Positions 33,475 through 44,060 of a DNA stretch of 64,000 nucleotides are shown here, one piece after another. The position numbers were made by a program, and so were the translations under genes. The notes beneath the pieces are model-generated. The model was not told the DNA's origin and did not search any database. It worked only from the letters and a program-made list of their open reading frames with translations. The stretch's first letter is position 1. Each line of letters starts with the position of its first letter. This DNA comes from Nostoc carneum NIES-2107 (GTDB lineage: Bacteria > Cyanobacteriota > Cyanobacteriia > Cyanobacteriales > Nostocaceae), in assembly GCA_002368155.1 (NCBI GenBank), contig AP018180.1, forward strand, positions 310,001 through 374,000, in the 5' to 3' direction.

Positions 33475-34449
33475 ATGAGTGTGAGCAAGAAGGGCTTGTT
33501 GGTTGCTGGATCTGCATTTGTCTCATTGGCAGGTCTAGCATTCAGCACGTTCGGGGGAATGCAAGCGACGAGCGCTAATTTAACTTTTAATCAACAAGCA
33601 CCAACTTTAGTAGCCCAAAAACTAAAAACTTTGACAGTAGTTTTTCCTAGCAGATCTGATTCTACAGATCTGCAAAATAAGGCGAATGCAGTTGGAGCAT
33701 TTTTATCAAAAGAATTAGGTATCCCAGTTAAAGCACAGGTAGGCGATGATACGGCGGCAGTAGAAGCTTTGAGAGCAAATCGGGCTGATGTCGCTTTCTT
33801 GAGTAGCCGTCCTGCATTGAAGGCTGAACAATTAGCAAATTCTCGTTTGTACTTAGCTGAAGTCCGTGATAATTATTCGGGAAGACACACTTATAGTTCA
33901 GTATTTGTTGTCCCCAGCAATAGCCCTTTAAAAAGCAGAAATAACGCAAAGGCTACTCTAGAACAGTTGCGTGGTAAAAGAATGGCGTTTACTTCGCCTA
34001 CTTCGGGTTCTGGATTTATTTTCCCTGTAGGTGAATTGGTCAAACAAGGATTTGTTCAAAGTAGCGATCGCTTGGATGGGTTCTTTAGTCAAGTTAGCTA
34101 CGGTGGTAATTACAGCAAAGCCTTGCAAGCCGTAGTACGCGGTCAAGCTGATGTCGCTGTAGTGTCAGAATACGCACTTAATACACCGTATATCACACCA
34201 GAAGAAAAGAGCAAGTTACGCGTACTGCATCGCATTTCTGGTGTACCCGCCCACGGTATCGCTATTGATGACGACGTTCCCGCACCAGAACGCGAAAAAA
34301 TTATCAACGCCCTTCTCAAGTTAAATCAATCACCAAACAACCAGCTACTACGCAATTTGTATAACTCTACAGAGTTGGTGAGAGTCGATCACAATCGTCA
34401 CCTAGCACCAGTACGGGATGCGCTAGCACGTGTTGGGATTGCACCATAA
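33475..34449 (+). CDS. phnD: Phosphonate/phosphite-type ABC transporter binding protein
   Basis: This 324-residue protein has a cleavable signal peptide (MSVSKKGLLVAGSAFVSLAGLAFSTFGGMQATSA) and a PhnD/PtxB-type binding domain: TVVFPSRSDSTDLQNKANAVGAFLSKELGIPVKAQVGDD, LRANRADVAFLSSRPALKAE and TSPTSGSGFIFPVGELVKQG, the oxyanion-binding loop. The ligand may be phosphonate, phosphite or phosphate; sequence alone does not decide, and no C-P lyase or phosphite dehydrogenase gene lies in the window. It starts the phnDCE cluster. Confidence 0.88.
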   Translation: MSVSKKGLLVAGSAFVSLAGLAFSTFGGMQATSANLTFNQQAPTLVAQKLKTLTVVFPSRSDSTDLQNKANAVGAFLSKELGIPVKAQVGDDTAAVEALRANRADVAFLSSRPALKAEQLANSRLYLAEVRDNYSGRHTYSSVFVVPSNSPLKSRNNAKATLEQLRGKRMAFTSPTSGSGFIFPVGELVKQGFVQSSDRLDGFFSQVSYGGNYSKALQAVVRGQADVAVVSEYALNTPYITPEEKSKLRVLHRISGVPAHGIAIDDDVPAPEREKIINALLKLNQSPNNQLLRNLYNSTELVRVDHNRHLAPVRDALARVGIAP

Positions 34450-34564
34450 TTCAGCTGTTAGTCAGCGATGAAGGGGGAAGGGGGAAAGGTGAAAGGTTTT
34501 TTCCTTTTCTCCTTCTTAATAGCTGAAAACTATCAATTAAATGTTTAGTGGAATTTAACTAAGG

Positions 34565-35296
34565 ATGAATGACTATATCATTGAGTGTCGCAACCTGGAG
34601 ACAGCTTATGCTGCATCTCTTAATCGCCCCATTTTGAATGGGATTAATTGCCAAATTCAACGGGGAGAATTTGTGGTGTTGCTGGGACTCAATGGTGCTG
34701 GTAAGTCTACCTTATTGCGATCGCTTGTTGGGTTGGTTCCCCTAGCCAAGGGAGAAATTCTCATCAATGGTGTGACGCTGAGTAAGCGTACCCTAACTGC
34801 AATTCGCCGAGATGTAGGGATGTTGTTTCAAGGCGGCGGATTGATTAAGCAATTATCAGCCCTAGAAAATGTTTTATGTGGACGGCTGGGTAATCGCACC
34901 ACTTGGCAAACTTTATGGGGATTTCCCCAACGCGATCGCCTTTTAGCATTAGAGTTATTAGAGCAGTTGGGCTTAAGAGAGTTAGCCGCCCAAAAAACCA
35001 GTCAACTTAGTGGTGGACAACAACAACGAGTTGCGATCGCCCGGGCTTTAATTCAATCACCACAAATATTATTAGCCGATGAACCGATTACCGGCTTAGA
35101 TGTCTTAGCTTGTCAGCAGGTAATGCAGACTTTATCAGACTTGCACGCCCAAGGAATGACCATTGTTACAGTGTTGCATGATTTGGGAATCGCTGCCGAA
35201 TATGCCCAACGTGCGATCGTTGTCGATGCAGGATGCATTGTTTATGACGGCCCTTGCGACAACTTACAAGCAAAATTTTCCCAAGTTTCAGCATAA
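34565..35296 (+). CDS. phnC: Phosphonate/phosphite ABC transporter ATP-binding protein
   Basis: This 243-residue ATPase has Walker A GLNGAGKST near 39-47, the signature LSGGQQQRVAIARAL and Walker B ILLADEPITGLD. RRDVGMLFQGGGLIKQLSALENVLCG is typical of PhnC. It lies 115 bp after phnD and only 3 bp before phnE, so phnC and phnE are cotranscribed. Confidence 0.92.
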   Translation: MNDYIIECRNLETAYAASLNRPILNGINCQIQRGEFVVLLGLNGAGKSTLLRSLVGLVPLAKGEILINGVTLSKRTLTAIRRDVGMLFQGGGLIKQLSALENVLCGRLGNRTTWQTLWGFPQRDRLLALELLEQLGLRELAAQKTSQLSGGQQQRVAIARALIQSPQILLADEPITGLDVLACQQVMQTLSDLHAQGMTIVTVLHDLGIAAEYAQRAIVVDAGCIVYDGPCDNLQAKFSQVSA

Positions 35297-35299
35297 ATC

Positions 35300-36094
35300 A
35301 TGAATTACTTATCTAATTCCTCTATTTTCCGGCGCTATTCTTGGGTGAGTTGGCTGATTATCCCCTTAATAGCCGTTGTCGTTTATATTTGGGCATTACA
35401 AGGGCTAAAAGTCGATTATGCAGTCCTGAGTACTAGCTGGCCATATATCACTGATTTTATTTCCAGGTTATTCCCCCCAGATTGGACAGTTTTAGATATC
35501 GCAGTTAAAGCACTGATTGAAACTGTACAGATGTCACTGTGGGGAACTACTCTCGGTGCAATTATTTCCTTACCGATTGCAGTAGCCAGCGCCAGTAATG
35601 TTGCACCCCAATGGTTGCAATGGTTAGCGAATTTACTCCAAAATACTGTGCGTTCCGTCCCGTCAATTATTCTCGGTTTAATTTTTGTCGCCGCCACAGG
35701 ATTAGGCGCACCCGCTGGGACATTAGCATTAGGAATTTACACCATCGGCTACCTTGCTAAATTTTATCAACAGGCGATTGAAGCCGTTGACCCTCGGTCT
35801 TTAGAATCTTTAGAAGTGATTGGTGCATCCAAATTGCAAATTGCCCAATATGGAATTTTGCCCCAAGTGCTGCCATTAGCATTAGGTTATACATTCTGGA
35901 TGTTTGAGTACAATATCCGTGCTGCTTCTGTTTTAGGTGTCGTGGGTGCAGGGGGAATTGGTTTTCAGTTGAAGAGTTACATTGACGGTTTTGAATACAA
36001 CAAAGCTACAACCATGATGCTCGTATTGCTGGTAGTAGTAACAGTAATTGATGCTTTTAGCAGTCAATTACGTCGTCGTTTAGATTCGATGTAG
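35300..36094 (+). CDS. phnE: Phosphonate/phosphite ABC transporter permease
   Basis: This 264-residue inner-membrane permease has about six helices. The EAA loop is EVIGASKLQIAQYGILPQVLP near 170-190, and the ending FQLKSYIDGFEYNKATTMMLVLLVVVTVIDAFSSQLRRRL is typical of PhnE. It starts 3 bp after phnC and ends the cluster; the next gene, 112 bp on, is an unrelated glycosyltransferase. Confidence 0.92.
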   Translation: MNYLSNSSIFRRYSWVSWLIIPLIAVVVYIWALQGLKVDYAVLSTSWPYITDFISRLFPPDWTVLDIAVKALIETVQMSLWGTTLGAIISLPIAVASASNVAPQWLQWLANLLQNTVRSVPSIILGLIFVAATGLGAPAGTLALGIYTIGYLAKFYQQAIEAVDPRSLESLEVIGASKLQIAQYGILPQVLPLALGYTFWMFEYNIRAASVLGVVGAGGIGFQLKSYIDGFEYNKATTMMLVLLVVVTVIDAFSSQLRRRLDSM

Positions 36095-36206
36095 TCAAGC
36101 AAATATACGGTTATATTTTTGATTCAAGCAGATAATCTCAAGTATTATGCGGTTCACATAAACTGGTAAGCTGAAAATCATCATTTATGATTGATATTCA
36201 GCTTAT

Positions 36207-37826
36207 ATGCCTGATTCCTCTCAAACTATTCAGCAAAAAAATAATAATTTATTCTTAAATAGTTTCAAGCTGCTGGCTATAGTTTTGATAGCCATAGGAA
36301 TATTTATCAGATTTTTTCATATTGATGGCAAGATATCTTGGGCAGATGAAATATTTACTTATTTAAGAATTTATGGTCACACTAAATCGGATTTAATGCA
36401 GGAAGTAGTCAAGAGTCAAATCTTAACTGCTGGAACATTATTAGAGAGATATCAAAGTCCAGGTGTCGGCAAAACTATAATTGATACTGTCAAAGGTTTA
36501 GCGATAGAAGATCCAAAACACCCACCCCTATATTTTGTTCTCACAACTTTGTGGGTTCAGCTATTTGGCAGTACAGTTGCAGTTACAAGAAGTTTTTCTG
36601 CTGTTATCAGTTTATTGGTTTTTCCGGCATTATATTGGCTATGCCAGGAATTATTTCAATCAAAAACTGTGGCATTAGTAGCAATTGCCATTATAGCTGT
36701 ATCACCATTCCATTTTGTATATGCTCAAGAAGCCAGAATGTATAGTTTATATACACTGGTGATTTTGCTATCTAGTGCTGCATTGCTCAGAGCAATAAGA
36801 TTAAATACAATACTAAGCTGGGGTATTTATGCTGTCAGTTTAGCTCTAGGATTATATACGCATTTATTGTTTAGTTTCGTAGCGATTGGCCAGGCAATTT
36901 ATATAGCTTTCAATCAAGGAATCCGCGCCAGTAAGATAGTCATGGCTTATGTGATTGCATTATTAGTTGCCATACTAGCTTTCTCACCTTGGTTATTTCT
37001 CATTATTAATCAATCAGATAAAGTTCAAGAGACAATAGAATGGGCAAAATATAGTCTGCCACTCAATGATTTAGTAGATGCATGGCAAATTCACTGGGCA
37101 CGCATATTTTTTGATATCACACCTGAGTATTCTTACCCCAATAAGTTACAGAATAATCTCTGGTTTACAGTAATTAGGCTGTTAGTAATTTTATTATTTT
37201 ACGCAGTTTATTTATTATGCCGTAAAACTCCCAAGGCTATTTGGTCTTTTGTTTTAATCTTAATTTTATCGACAGCATTACCACAAGCTATACCTGATAT
37301 TATTTTTGGCGGCATTCGTTCTATTAATGCTAGATACTCAATTCCTGTTTATTTAGGATGTCATTTAGCGATTGCTTATCTGTTAGCTCAAAAGGTTATC
37401 GTATCTCCAAATCTCAACCTAGGTAAGCATTTATGGAGGCTATTGCTGTTGATATTAATTAGTTTACAACTAATATCATGCGCGATTATTTTACCGAAAA
37501 AAGCTTGGTGGAATAAGGCTTATAATACAGACAATGTTGCTATGGTAAATATTATTCATCAAGCTCCCTACCCCTTAATTATTTGTACAGAATGCGGTCA
37601 AGATTGGGGTTGGGGTAATGTATTGTCTCTCAGCTATCTTGTAGCACCACAAACCAAATTTCAATTATTCCCTGGTACAGATATCAAAAGTATTCCTGAT
37701 ACTTTTAGCGATGTATTTTTCCTCAATGCCTCTGAAGAATTACAAAAGTCTCTCAAAAAAGAACACAATTGGGAAATAACTGAAGTTTTTAAGAAAAATC
37801 AATCTTTATGGAAGTTAAAACAATAA
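36207..37826 (+). CDS. GT39/ArnT-like membrane glycosyltransferase
   Basis: This 539-residue integral membrane protein has about eleven helices and the GT-C fold landmarks: an acidic WADEIFTYLR motif (about 46-55) in the first periplasmic loop and HPPLYFVLTTLWVQLFGSTVAVTRSFSAVIS after it, where the substrate lipid is engaged. HFVYAQEARMYSLYTL near 170 is another conserved loop. Such enzymes move a sugar from a polyprenyl phosphate donor to a protein or lipid. The acceptor is unknown. It stands alone after phnE. Confidence 0.78.
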   Translation: MPDSSQTIQQKNNNLFLNSFKLLAIVLIAIGIFIRFFHIDGKISWADEIFTYLRIYGHTKSDLMQEVVKSQILTAGTLLERYQSPGVGKTIIDTVKGLAIEDPKHPPLYFVLTTLWVQLFGSTVAVTRSFSAVISLLVFPALYWLCQELFQSKTVALVAIAIIAVSPFHFVYAQEARMYSLYTLVILLSSAALLRAIRLNTILSWGIYAVSLALGLYTHLLFSFVAIGQAIYIAFNQGIRASKIVMAYVIALLVAILAFSPWLFLIINQSDKVQETIEWAKYSLPLNDLVDAWQIHWARIFFDITPEYSYPNKLQNNLWFTVIRLLVILLFYAVYLLCRKTPKAIWSFVLILILSTALPQAIPDIIFGGIRSINARYSIPVYLGCHLAIAYLLAQKVIVSPNLNLGKHLWRLLLLILISLQLISCAIILPKKAWWNKAYNTDNVAMVNIIHQAPYPLIICTECGQDWGWGNVLSLSYLVAPQTKFQLFPGTDIKSIPDTFSDVFFLNASEELQKSLKKEHNWEITEVFKKNQSLWKLKQ

Positions 37827-38203
37827 TCTCTCCGATCACAGACGCTACGCTAACACTAGTCAGATAGGAATCTAATTTGATTTCTGAAAAAATCTTAGCC
37901 GATGCGTTACGCTATCGCTAACGCATCCTACACATAATTTCCAACTGAAAAGGCACACAATAAATTACTTGTGTGCATTAGTAGTTATCTGTAGTTTAAA
38001 AGTTGACAAAGGCAATCTTACACATTAAGTAGCAAGCAGTGAACTGCTAAAAAAGCAATAAAACACCTACTACATAGGCTGTAACATCTGAATTTATGAG
38101 ACACTGATTTTGCAAAAATCTTGCAAAACCTCACAGTCGATCAAGAAAAGGGAACACTAAAAATTTCTTAATTATATTTTCACATGAAATAGTCACTATT
38201 TAA
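37827..38203. other. Repeat-bearing gap after the glycosyltransferase gene
   Basis: It contains the inverted copy of the 26551 element (37862-37936), and a hairpin GCACACAA/TTGTGTGC (37953-37960 with 37969-37976) that may be a weak terminator. The rest is unremarkable AT-rich DNA. Confidence 0.55.
37862..37936. mobile_element. Inverted second copy of the 26551-type element
   Basis: Read on the minus strand, this begins GTAGGATGCGTTAGCG, continues through TAACGCATC and AGATTTTTTCAGAAATCAAAT, and ends GATTCCTAT, matching 26563-26635 throughout. The ends differ by a few bases and no flanking duplication is clear here. Confidence 0.7.
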
Positions 38204-38860
38204 CTAACTATTGCTGACAACAGGTATAACTATTTCTTTTTGAGGCTCTGGCTGCTGTTTTTCGCTATTTTTGGCAAAATGCTTATCCATGAGTGCAGGA
38301 ACTTGTGCGGCTTGAATGCGGCTGTAGCGAGTTTTATCAGGCATAACTAGATTAGGCCCGGCTTTGCAGTTTTTCATACAGCCAGTACCTTTAATCGTAA
38401 CTTGGTCTTCCAAACCGCGATCGCTTAACGCTGCTTCTAACGCTTGGCAAAGTCCTTTACCACCGCGTTTCATGCAATCAGATTTTTGGCAAACCAAAAT
38501 AGTGCTTTTAGTTTTAGGAGATTTCTCTTTAGTTTTATTAATAGATGGCGCTGCTGTTAATGTCGTAATGTCATGAATTCGGGAGACTTCAGGAATTGCT
38601 GCCATTACACGTTCAGCTTTCAAAGTGATTTTGCCACTTTTTACTTCATGCTTTTTTGTGCCGACAATTTGCAGCCAAGTACCTGGCGGTAAGCGCAAAT
38701 CAAAAGCATATTGTAAATGTTTAGCAAGTTTCACATAAGATTCGCCTTCAGCAGTGCCGATGAGTAAGCCTTTGAGCTTATAGCCATCTTTAATTACAAA
38801 ATCGAGAAATCTTCCTTCAAGGCAAAAATCTGATACTTCGGTAGCGTGCGATCCACTCAT
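38204..38860 (-). CDS. Thioredoxin-like [2Fe-2S] ferredoxin domain protein
   Basis: This 218-residue protein has a C-terminal thioredoxin-like ferredoxin domain (about 115-195) with four cluster cysteines in LVCQKSDCMKRGGKGLC and GTGCMKNCKAGPNLVM; extra cysteines are present. The N-terminal half (residues 10-90, DFCLEGRFLDFVIKDGYKLKGLLI and LRLPPGTWLQIVGTKKH) looks like a small beta-barrel of unknown role. Similar proteins are common in cyanobacteria and are presumed electron carriers. It is followed on the same strand by nothing and preceded by a small conserved gene 48 bp away. Confidence 0.78.
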   Translation of the reverse strand: MSGSHATEVSDFCLEGRFLDFVIKDGYKLKGLLIGTAEGESYVKLAKHLQYAFDLRLPPGTWLQIVGTKKHEVKSGKITLKAERVMAAIPEVSRIHDITTLTAAPSINKTKEKSPKTKSTILVCQKSDCMKRGGKGLCQALEAALSDRGLEDQVTIKGTGCMKNCKAGPNLVMPDKTRYSRIQAAQVPALMDKHFAKNSEKQQPEPQKEIVIPVVSNS

Positions 38861-38908
38861 GTTGGTTTTACCTGTTATTTATAAGACAACCTTGTTAGCG
38901 AGATAGCT

Positions 38909-39160
38909 TCAGCGATTGAAACGTAGCCAGCTTTTCTCCAAACTCGAAATTATGTCTTGACGGGAAACAGTGAACTGGCGCATGACACTCCAAAGTTGAA
39001 TTATTGCTAAAGGATGAGTAATTTCAACTTGCAATGGCTGGTTAGACTCACACCAACAGGGAATCTCTAATTCCTGTAAGCGTTGATAAACTTGCCAACG
39101 ATCCGCCCAATTCACTTCTAAAGTGTGTCTGGTTTCTACTTCTGAGCTAAACGATTTCAA
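38909..39160 (-). CDS. Conserved small protein upstream of the ferredoxin-domain gene
   Basis: This 83-residue soluble protein starts at TTG 39160 behind AAAGGT and has a mixed alpha/beta pattern: TLEVNWADRWQVYQRLQELEIPCWCESNQPLQVEIT, then a helix-rich end. I recognise it as a conserved type in filamentous cyanobacteria but know no function. The short gap to the ferredoxin-domain gene suggests an operon, and a redox or iron-related role would be an inference from that neighbour and from the divergent dps. Confidence 0.6.
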   Translation of the reverse strand: MKSFSSEVETRHTLEVNWADRWQVYQRLQELEIPCWCESNQPLQVEITHPLAIIQLWSVMRQFTVSRQDIISSLEKSWLRFNR

Positions 39161-39688
39161 GAGATGTACCTTTAAAATGCAAGTATTTTGCAGTAATTAT
39201 GCTGGTTTTACTCCTTGAGGTTTCCCTTCTCTAAGAGTCCAGCTTTATAAATAAGCATAGCGTAACTGCAAAGAATTCTCATTTATTTTAGATAAAAATC
39301 TCTAATATTTGCAATGTTCTTTTATTAATGAGGGTTGGGGAACTCGGGGCCCCCACGACCGCAGGGAGTGGGGATTAGGGGTAATGGGGATTAGGGACTG
39401 GGGACTAGGGACTGGGGACTAGGGACTGGGGATTGGGATGAGGGAGATGAGGGAGATAATTTTTTTTGACCCTTGACCCTTGACTCTTGTACAGACGCGA
39501 TTAATCGCGTCTCTGTAACCCCTATTCAGCAGAGCAACCCTTCAGTATAAGAATGAAATTGCGTAATTTTAGTAATGAAAAAATTAAAAGTCTATGAAAT
39601 AAATTGGAATTGCTTTTAATTTTTAGAGTGTTAATATGTAGAAACTTCAGAAGTTCAAAACCTTAACTGATTAAAAGCGAGGAGAACA
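39161..39688. other. Repeat-rich gap before dps
   Basis: It contains a copy of TTGGGGAACTCGGGGCCCCC (39335-39354), GGGGACT/AGGGACT heptamer arrays (39358-39440), and a perfect AGACGCGATTAATCGCGTCT palindrome (39493-39512). The last 150 bp are AT-rich and should hold the dps promoter, which I cannot define. Confidence 0.6.
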
Positions 39689-40243
39689 ATGTCTGATACC
39701 ACTACTGTGTTAAGAAACTTTGGTCATGTTTATGACAATCCAGTTTTATTAGATCACAGCGTAACTGCACCAGTTACTGAAGGATTTAACGTTGCCTTAG
39801 CAAGTTTTCAAGCTCTTTCCTTGCAATACCAAAAACATCATTTTGTGGTTGAGGGTGCAGAATTTTACTCTCTACATGAGTTTTTTAATGATAGTTATAA
39901 AGACATACAAGAACATATCCATGAAATCGGAGAGCGATTAGATGGACTAGGTGGTGTGCCAGTAGCGACCTTTAGCAAGTTGGCAGAATTAACCTGTTTT
40001 ACACAAGAGCCAGATGGGGTATTTTCTGCGCGCCAAATGGTAGAAAATGACCTAGCAGCAGAGCAAGCTATTATTGGCTTGATTCGCCGCCAAGCGGCTC
40101 AGGCTGAGAGTTTGGGAGACCGGGGTACGCGTTATCTCTACGAAAAAATTCTTTTGAAAACTGAAGAACGAGCTTATCACTTGTCTCACTTTTTGGCAAA
40201 AGACAGTTTAACCTTGGGTTTTGTTCAACCTGCTCAGAACTAG
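39689..40243 (+). CDS. dps: Dps-family DNA-binding ferritin
   Basis: This 184-residue mini-ferritin protects DNA by oxidising and storing iron with peroxide. The ferroxidase residues are recognisable in [40 protein letters not shown] (His in KHHF, Asp and Glu in the DxxxE helix); the long N-terminal tail (residues 1-35) is usual for cyanobacterial Dps. GAGGAGAA precedes ATG 39689. The gene is monocistronic with its own terminator. Confidence 0.92.
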   Translation: MSDTTTVLRNFGHVYDNPVLLDHSVTAPVTEGFNVALASFQALSLQYQKHHFVVEGAEFYSLHEFFNDSYKDIQEHIHEIGERLDGLGGVPVATFSKLAELTCFTQEPDGVFSARQMVENDLAAEQAIIGLIRRQAAQAESLGDRGTRYLYEKILLKTEERAYHLSHFLAKDSLTLGFVQPAQN

Positions 40244-40327
40244 AACCTAATAAATTTCGATAAGTCTGTTTAAGTCAGTTAATACTGAATAATAATTCCT
40301 CAGTAGTGAGTCTTAAAAAAATATAAA

Positions 40328-40369
40328 AAATTGCAGAGATATAGAAATACTAATCTCTGCAATTTTTAA
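40328..40369 (+). terminator. Intrinsic terminator of dps
   Basis: A perfect 13-bp stem, AAATTGCAGAGAT/ATCTCTGCAATTT, closes a 12-base loop and runs into T residues. It is 85 bp after the dps stop. Confidence 0.85.
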
Positions 40370-40799
40370 TCTTATTATATAAATGAATAACTATATAAAC
40401 TATGATGATAATCGACAGTACTTTTTTGATATCAGCTAATTAAGAACTACTGTTATTTAATAAAATCTATCTAAAGATAGATGCATTCTCTAAAAGATTT
40501 TAAATTTAACATTATTATCGTATCAATTACCGCTACCAATAAAAAATATTACCAATTATTTGCAATATTTACTAATGATAATTCCCAATAATTTCAACAT
40601 ACAAAAAACCGGAGATTAACCAAGTAAGAGCAATCCCCAGTCCCCAGTCCCCAATCCCCAGTCCCCAGTCCCCAATCCCCAATCCCCAATCCCCTCCTGT
40701 CATCAAACTTTAGAAAACTTGCTAATAAACAGCGTGACCAGGGAGAAAGAATCTTAAAATAATCAGGATTTGTATTCTCTTACTCCATCCCTTAAGACT
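40370..40799. other. Gap between dps and carB
   Basis: AT-rich to 40620, then an array of CAGTCCC/CAATCCC heptamers at 40630-40693, then about 100 bp that must contain the carB promoter. No gene or RNA is evident. Confidence 0.55.
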
Positions 40800-43700
40800 A
40801 TGCCCCGCCGTCAAGACCTCCGGAAGATACTGCTGTTAGGCTCTGGCCCAATTGTGATTGGACAAGCCTGTGAGTTCGACTACTCTGGAACTCAAGCCTG
40901 TAAAGCTTTGCGAGAAGAAGGTTATGAAGTGGTGTTGGTAAACTCTAACCCAGCGACCATCATGACCGATCCAGAAACAGCCGAGCGTACTTATATTGAG
41001 CCGCTGACACCGGAAATGGTCGCAAAAGTCATTGCTAAAGAGCGTCCAGATGCTTTATTGCCAACTATGGGAGGACAAACTGCTCTGAATCTCGCCGTGG
41101 CTTTGGCGAAAAATGGTGTTTTAGACGAGTATGGCGTTGAGTTAATTGGTGCGAAACTCCCAGCTATTGAAAAAGCTGAAGACAGAAAACTGTTCAATGA
41201 TGCAATGGATAAGATTGGGGTGCAGGTTTGCCCCAGTGGTACCGCCTCATCTTTAGAAGAAGCAAAAGCGATCGCTCGCCGCATTGGTACTTATCCTTTA
41301 ATTATTCGTCCTGCTTTCACTATGGGTGGTACGGGCGGCGGTATTGCTTACAACCAGGAAGAATTTGAGGAAATGGCACAGGTGGGTATTGATGCTAGCC
41401 CTGTGTCCCAAATTCTCATCGATCAGTCCCTACTCGGCTGGAAAGAGTACGAATTAGAAGTGATGCGAGATACGGCAGATAACGTGGTGATTATCTGCTC
41501 CATTGAAAACCTCGACCCGATGGGTATCCACACTGGAGACTCAATTACTGTTGCTCCTGCCCAAACCCTCACCGATAAGGAATATCAACGGCTGCGGGAT
41601 ATGGCAATTAAAATTATCCGTGAAATTGGGGTAGAAACTGGCGGTTCCAATATCCAATTTGCCGTGAATCCGGTGAATGGGGACGTGGTAGTGATTGAAA
41701 TGAACCCCCGTGTATCCCGCAGTTCTGCCTTGGCTTCCAAAGCTACTGGTTTCCCTATCGCCAAAATAGCAGCGAAGTTAGCTGTCGGCTATACCTTGGA
41801 TGAAATTAAAAACGACATCACCAAGAAAACTCCCGCATCCTTTGAACCCACAATTGACTATGTAGTCACCAAAGTTCCCCGCTTTGCCTTTGAAAAGTTC
41901 CCTGGCTCTGAACCAGTCTTGACAACACAGATGAAATCTGTGGGTGAAGCAATGTCAATTGCTCGGACATTTAATGAATCCTTCCAAAAAGCCCTGCGTT
42001 CCCTAGAAACTGGACGTGCAGGCTGGGGTTGCGACAAAGCCGAGAAATTGCCCAGTGGTGAGCAAATTCGCGCCCAGTTGCGGACACCTAACCCAGAGCG
42101 CATTTTTGCTGTGCGTCATGCTATGCAATTGGGGCTAACTAATGACGAAATCTACGAACTGACAGGTATTGACCCCTGGTTCCTCGATAAATTGCAACAA
42201 CTGCTGGAAGTCGAGAAATTCCTCAAACGCACTCCTTTAAAAGAGTTGACAAAAGAGCAAATGTATGAAGTGAAGCGCGATGGATATAGCGATCGCCAAA
42301 TTGCCTTTGCTACTAAAACCACCGAAGATGAAGTTCGAGCATACCGCAAACAGTTAGGAGTCGTCCCAGTTTACAAAACTGTAGACACCTGCGCTGCGGA
42401 GTTTGAAGCCTTTACTCCTTACTACTACTCCACCTACGAAGGGGAAACCGAAGTTTTACCCACCGACAAACCCAAAGTGATGATTTTGGGTGGTGGCCCC
42501 AACCGCATCGGCCAAGGAATTGAGTTTGATTATTGCTGTTGTCATGCAGCCTATGCTTTGAAGAAAGCAGGCTACGAGACGATGATGGTCAACTCTAACC
42601 CAGAAACAGTTTCTACAGATTATGACACCAGCGATCGCCTGTACTTTGAGCCATTAACTAAAGAAGATGTGCTCAACATCATCGAAGCTGAGAACCCTGT
42701 AGGCATCATTGTGCAGTTTGGTGGACAAACACCATTGAAGTTAGCAGTACCTCTGCAACAAATACTCAGCAATCCCAACTCAGGACTTAGTACAAAAATT
42801 TGGGGGACATCCCCAGATTCTATCGATATGGCAGAAGACCGGGAACGGTTTGAGAAAATTCTGCAATTGTTGAGTATTGCTCAACCGCCCAATGGTACAG
42901 CCCGCAGTTACGAAGACGCGCTGATTGTCGCCAAACGTATTGGTTATCCCGTGGTAGTACGTCCTAGCTATGTGTTGGGGGGAAGAGCGATGGAAATCGT
43001 CTACTCCGATGCGGAACTAGAACGCTACATGACCTTTGCGGTACAGGTAGAACCCGATCACCCAATTTTGATTGATAAATTTTTGGAAAATGCCATCGAA
43101 GTTGATGTAGATGCGATCGCAGACCACACAGGCCGAGTCGTAATTGGTGGTATTATGGAACACATTGAACAAGCGGGGATTCACTCTGGTGATTCAGCTT
43201 GCTCTTTACCTTCCATTTCCCTACCGCCAGCAGTGCTAAATCAAATTCGCACCTGGACAGTGCAGCTAGCGCAGGCGCTTTCGGTAGTTGGGCTAATGAA
43301 TATTCAATTTGCTGTTGTGGGTGCTAGTAGCTATTCACCGCAAATTTACATTCTAGAAGCCAACCCCCGCGCCTCTCGGACTGTACCCTTTGTTTCTAAA
43401 GCCACCGGTGTGCAATTGGCAAAACTCGCATCCTTAATCATGTCAGGCAAAACCTTAGAGGAGCTAAACTTCACTCAGGAAGTCATCCCCTCCCATATTG
43501 CGGTTAAAGAAGCGGTATTGCCATTCAATAAATTCCCTGGTACCGATACGATTTTGGGCCCCGAAATGCGCTCCACTGGTGAAGTCATGGGAATTGACAC
43601 AGATTTTGGCCGCGCCTTTGCCAAAGCCGAAATCGCTGCGGGTGAGCGTCTACCATTGTCGGGAACTGTATTTGTGTCCATGAGCGATCGCGATAAAGCC

Positions 43701-44060
43701 CCAGCAGTAAACGTCGTCAAAGAATTTATTGATTTGGGCTTTACAGTAATGGCAACATTTGGCACACGTAAAGTTCTTCAGGAACATGGGCTACCTGTTG
43801 AGTTAGTCCTAAAACTCCATGAAGGTCGTCCTCACGTCCTTGATGCCATCAAAAACCAAAAAATCCAACTAATTATCAACACCCCATCGGGAGAAGAGGC
43901 CCATACTGATGCGCGGTTAATCCGCCGCACAGCCTTGGCTTATAAAATCCCCATCATCACCACCATTGCAGGAGCAAAGGCCACCGTTGCCGCCATTCGT
44001 TCGCTGCAAACTACCACTTTAGACGTAAAAGTCATCCAAGAATACTGCCAGATGCAATAG
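40800..44060 (+). CDS. carB: Carbamoyl-phosphate synthase large subunit
   Basis: CarB makes carbamoyl phosphate from bicarbonate, ATP and ammonia released by CarA, feeding arginine and pyrimidine synthesis. The 1086-residue protein shows the two homologous ATP-grasp halves: [22 protein letters not shown] at the start and [21 protein letters not shown] near 560. A C-terminal MGS-like allosteric domain follows (about 930-1086). I chose ATG 40800 ([10 protein letters not shown]) over the in-frame TTG at 40770. carA is not adjacent. With argH and cphA it links nitrogen supply to cyanophycin. Confidence 0.98.
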   Translation: MPRRQDLRKILLLGSGPIVIGQACEFDYSGTQACKALREEGYEVVLVNSNPATIMTDPETAERTYIEPLTPEMVAKVIAKERPDALLPTMGGQTALNLAVALAKNGVLDEYGVELIGAKLPAIEKAEDRKLFNDAMDKIGVQVCPSGTASSLEEAKAIARRIGTYPLIIRPAFTMGGTGGGIAYNQEEFEEMAQVGIDASPVSQILIDQSLLGWKEYELEVMRDTADNVVIICSIENLDPMGIHTGDSITVAPAQTLTDKEYQRLRDMAIKIIREIGVETGGSNIQFAVNPVNGDVVVIEMNPRVSRSSALASKATGFPIAKIAAKLAVGYTLDEIKNDITKKTPASFEPTIDYVVTKVPRFAFEKFPGSEPVLTTQMKSVGEAMSIARTFNESFQKALRSLETGRAGWGCDKAEKLPSGEQIRAQLRTPNPERIFAVRHAMQLGLTNDEIYELTGIDPWFLDKLQQLLEVEKFLKRTPLKELTKEQMYEVKRDGYSDRQIAFATKTTEDEVRAYRKQLGVVPVYKTVDTCAAEFEAFTPYYYSTYEGETEVLPTDKPKVMILGGGPNRIGQGIEFDYCCCHAAYALKKAGYETMMVNSNPETVSTDYDTSDRLYFEPLTKEDVLNIIEAENPVGIIVQFGGQTPLKLAVPLQQILSNPNSGLSTKIWGTSPDSIDMAEDRERFEKILQLLSIAQPPNGTARSYEDALIVAKRIGYPVVVRPSYVLGGRAMEIVYSDAELERYMTFAVQVEPDHPILIDKFLENAIEVDVDAIADHTGRVVIGGIMEHIEQAGIHSGDSACSLPSISLPPAVLNQIRTWTVQLAQALSVVGLMNIQFAVVGASSYSPQIYILEANPRASRTVPFVSKATGVQLAKLASLIMSGKTLEELNFTQEVIPSHIAVKEAVLPFNKFPGTDTILGPEMRSTGEVMGIDTDFGRAFAKAEIAAGERLPLSGTVFVSMSDRDKAPAVNVVKEFIDLGFTVMATFGTRKVLQEHGLPVELVLKLHEGRPHVLDAIKNQKIQLIINTPSGEEAHTDARLIRRTALAYKIPIITTIAGAKATVAAIRSLQTTTLDVKVIQEYCQMQ

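Noticed and set aside
40630-40693. Heptamer array considered as a possible CRISPR
   Set aside because: Units are 7 bp with no spacers; it belongs to ordinary heptanucleotide repeats.
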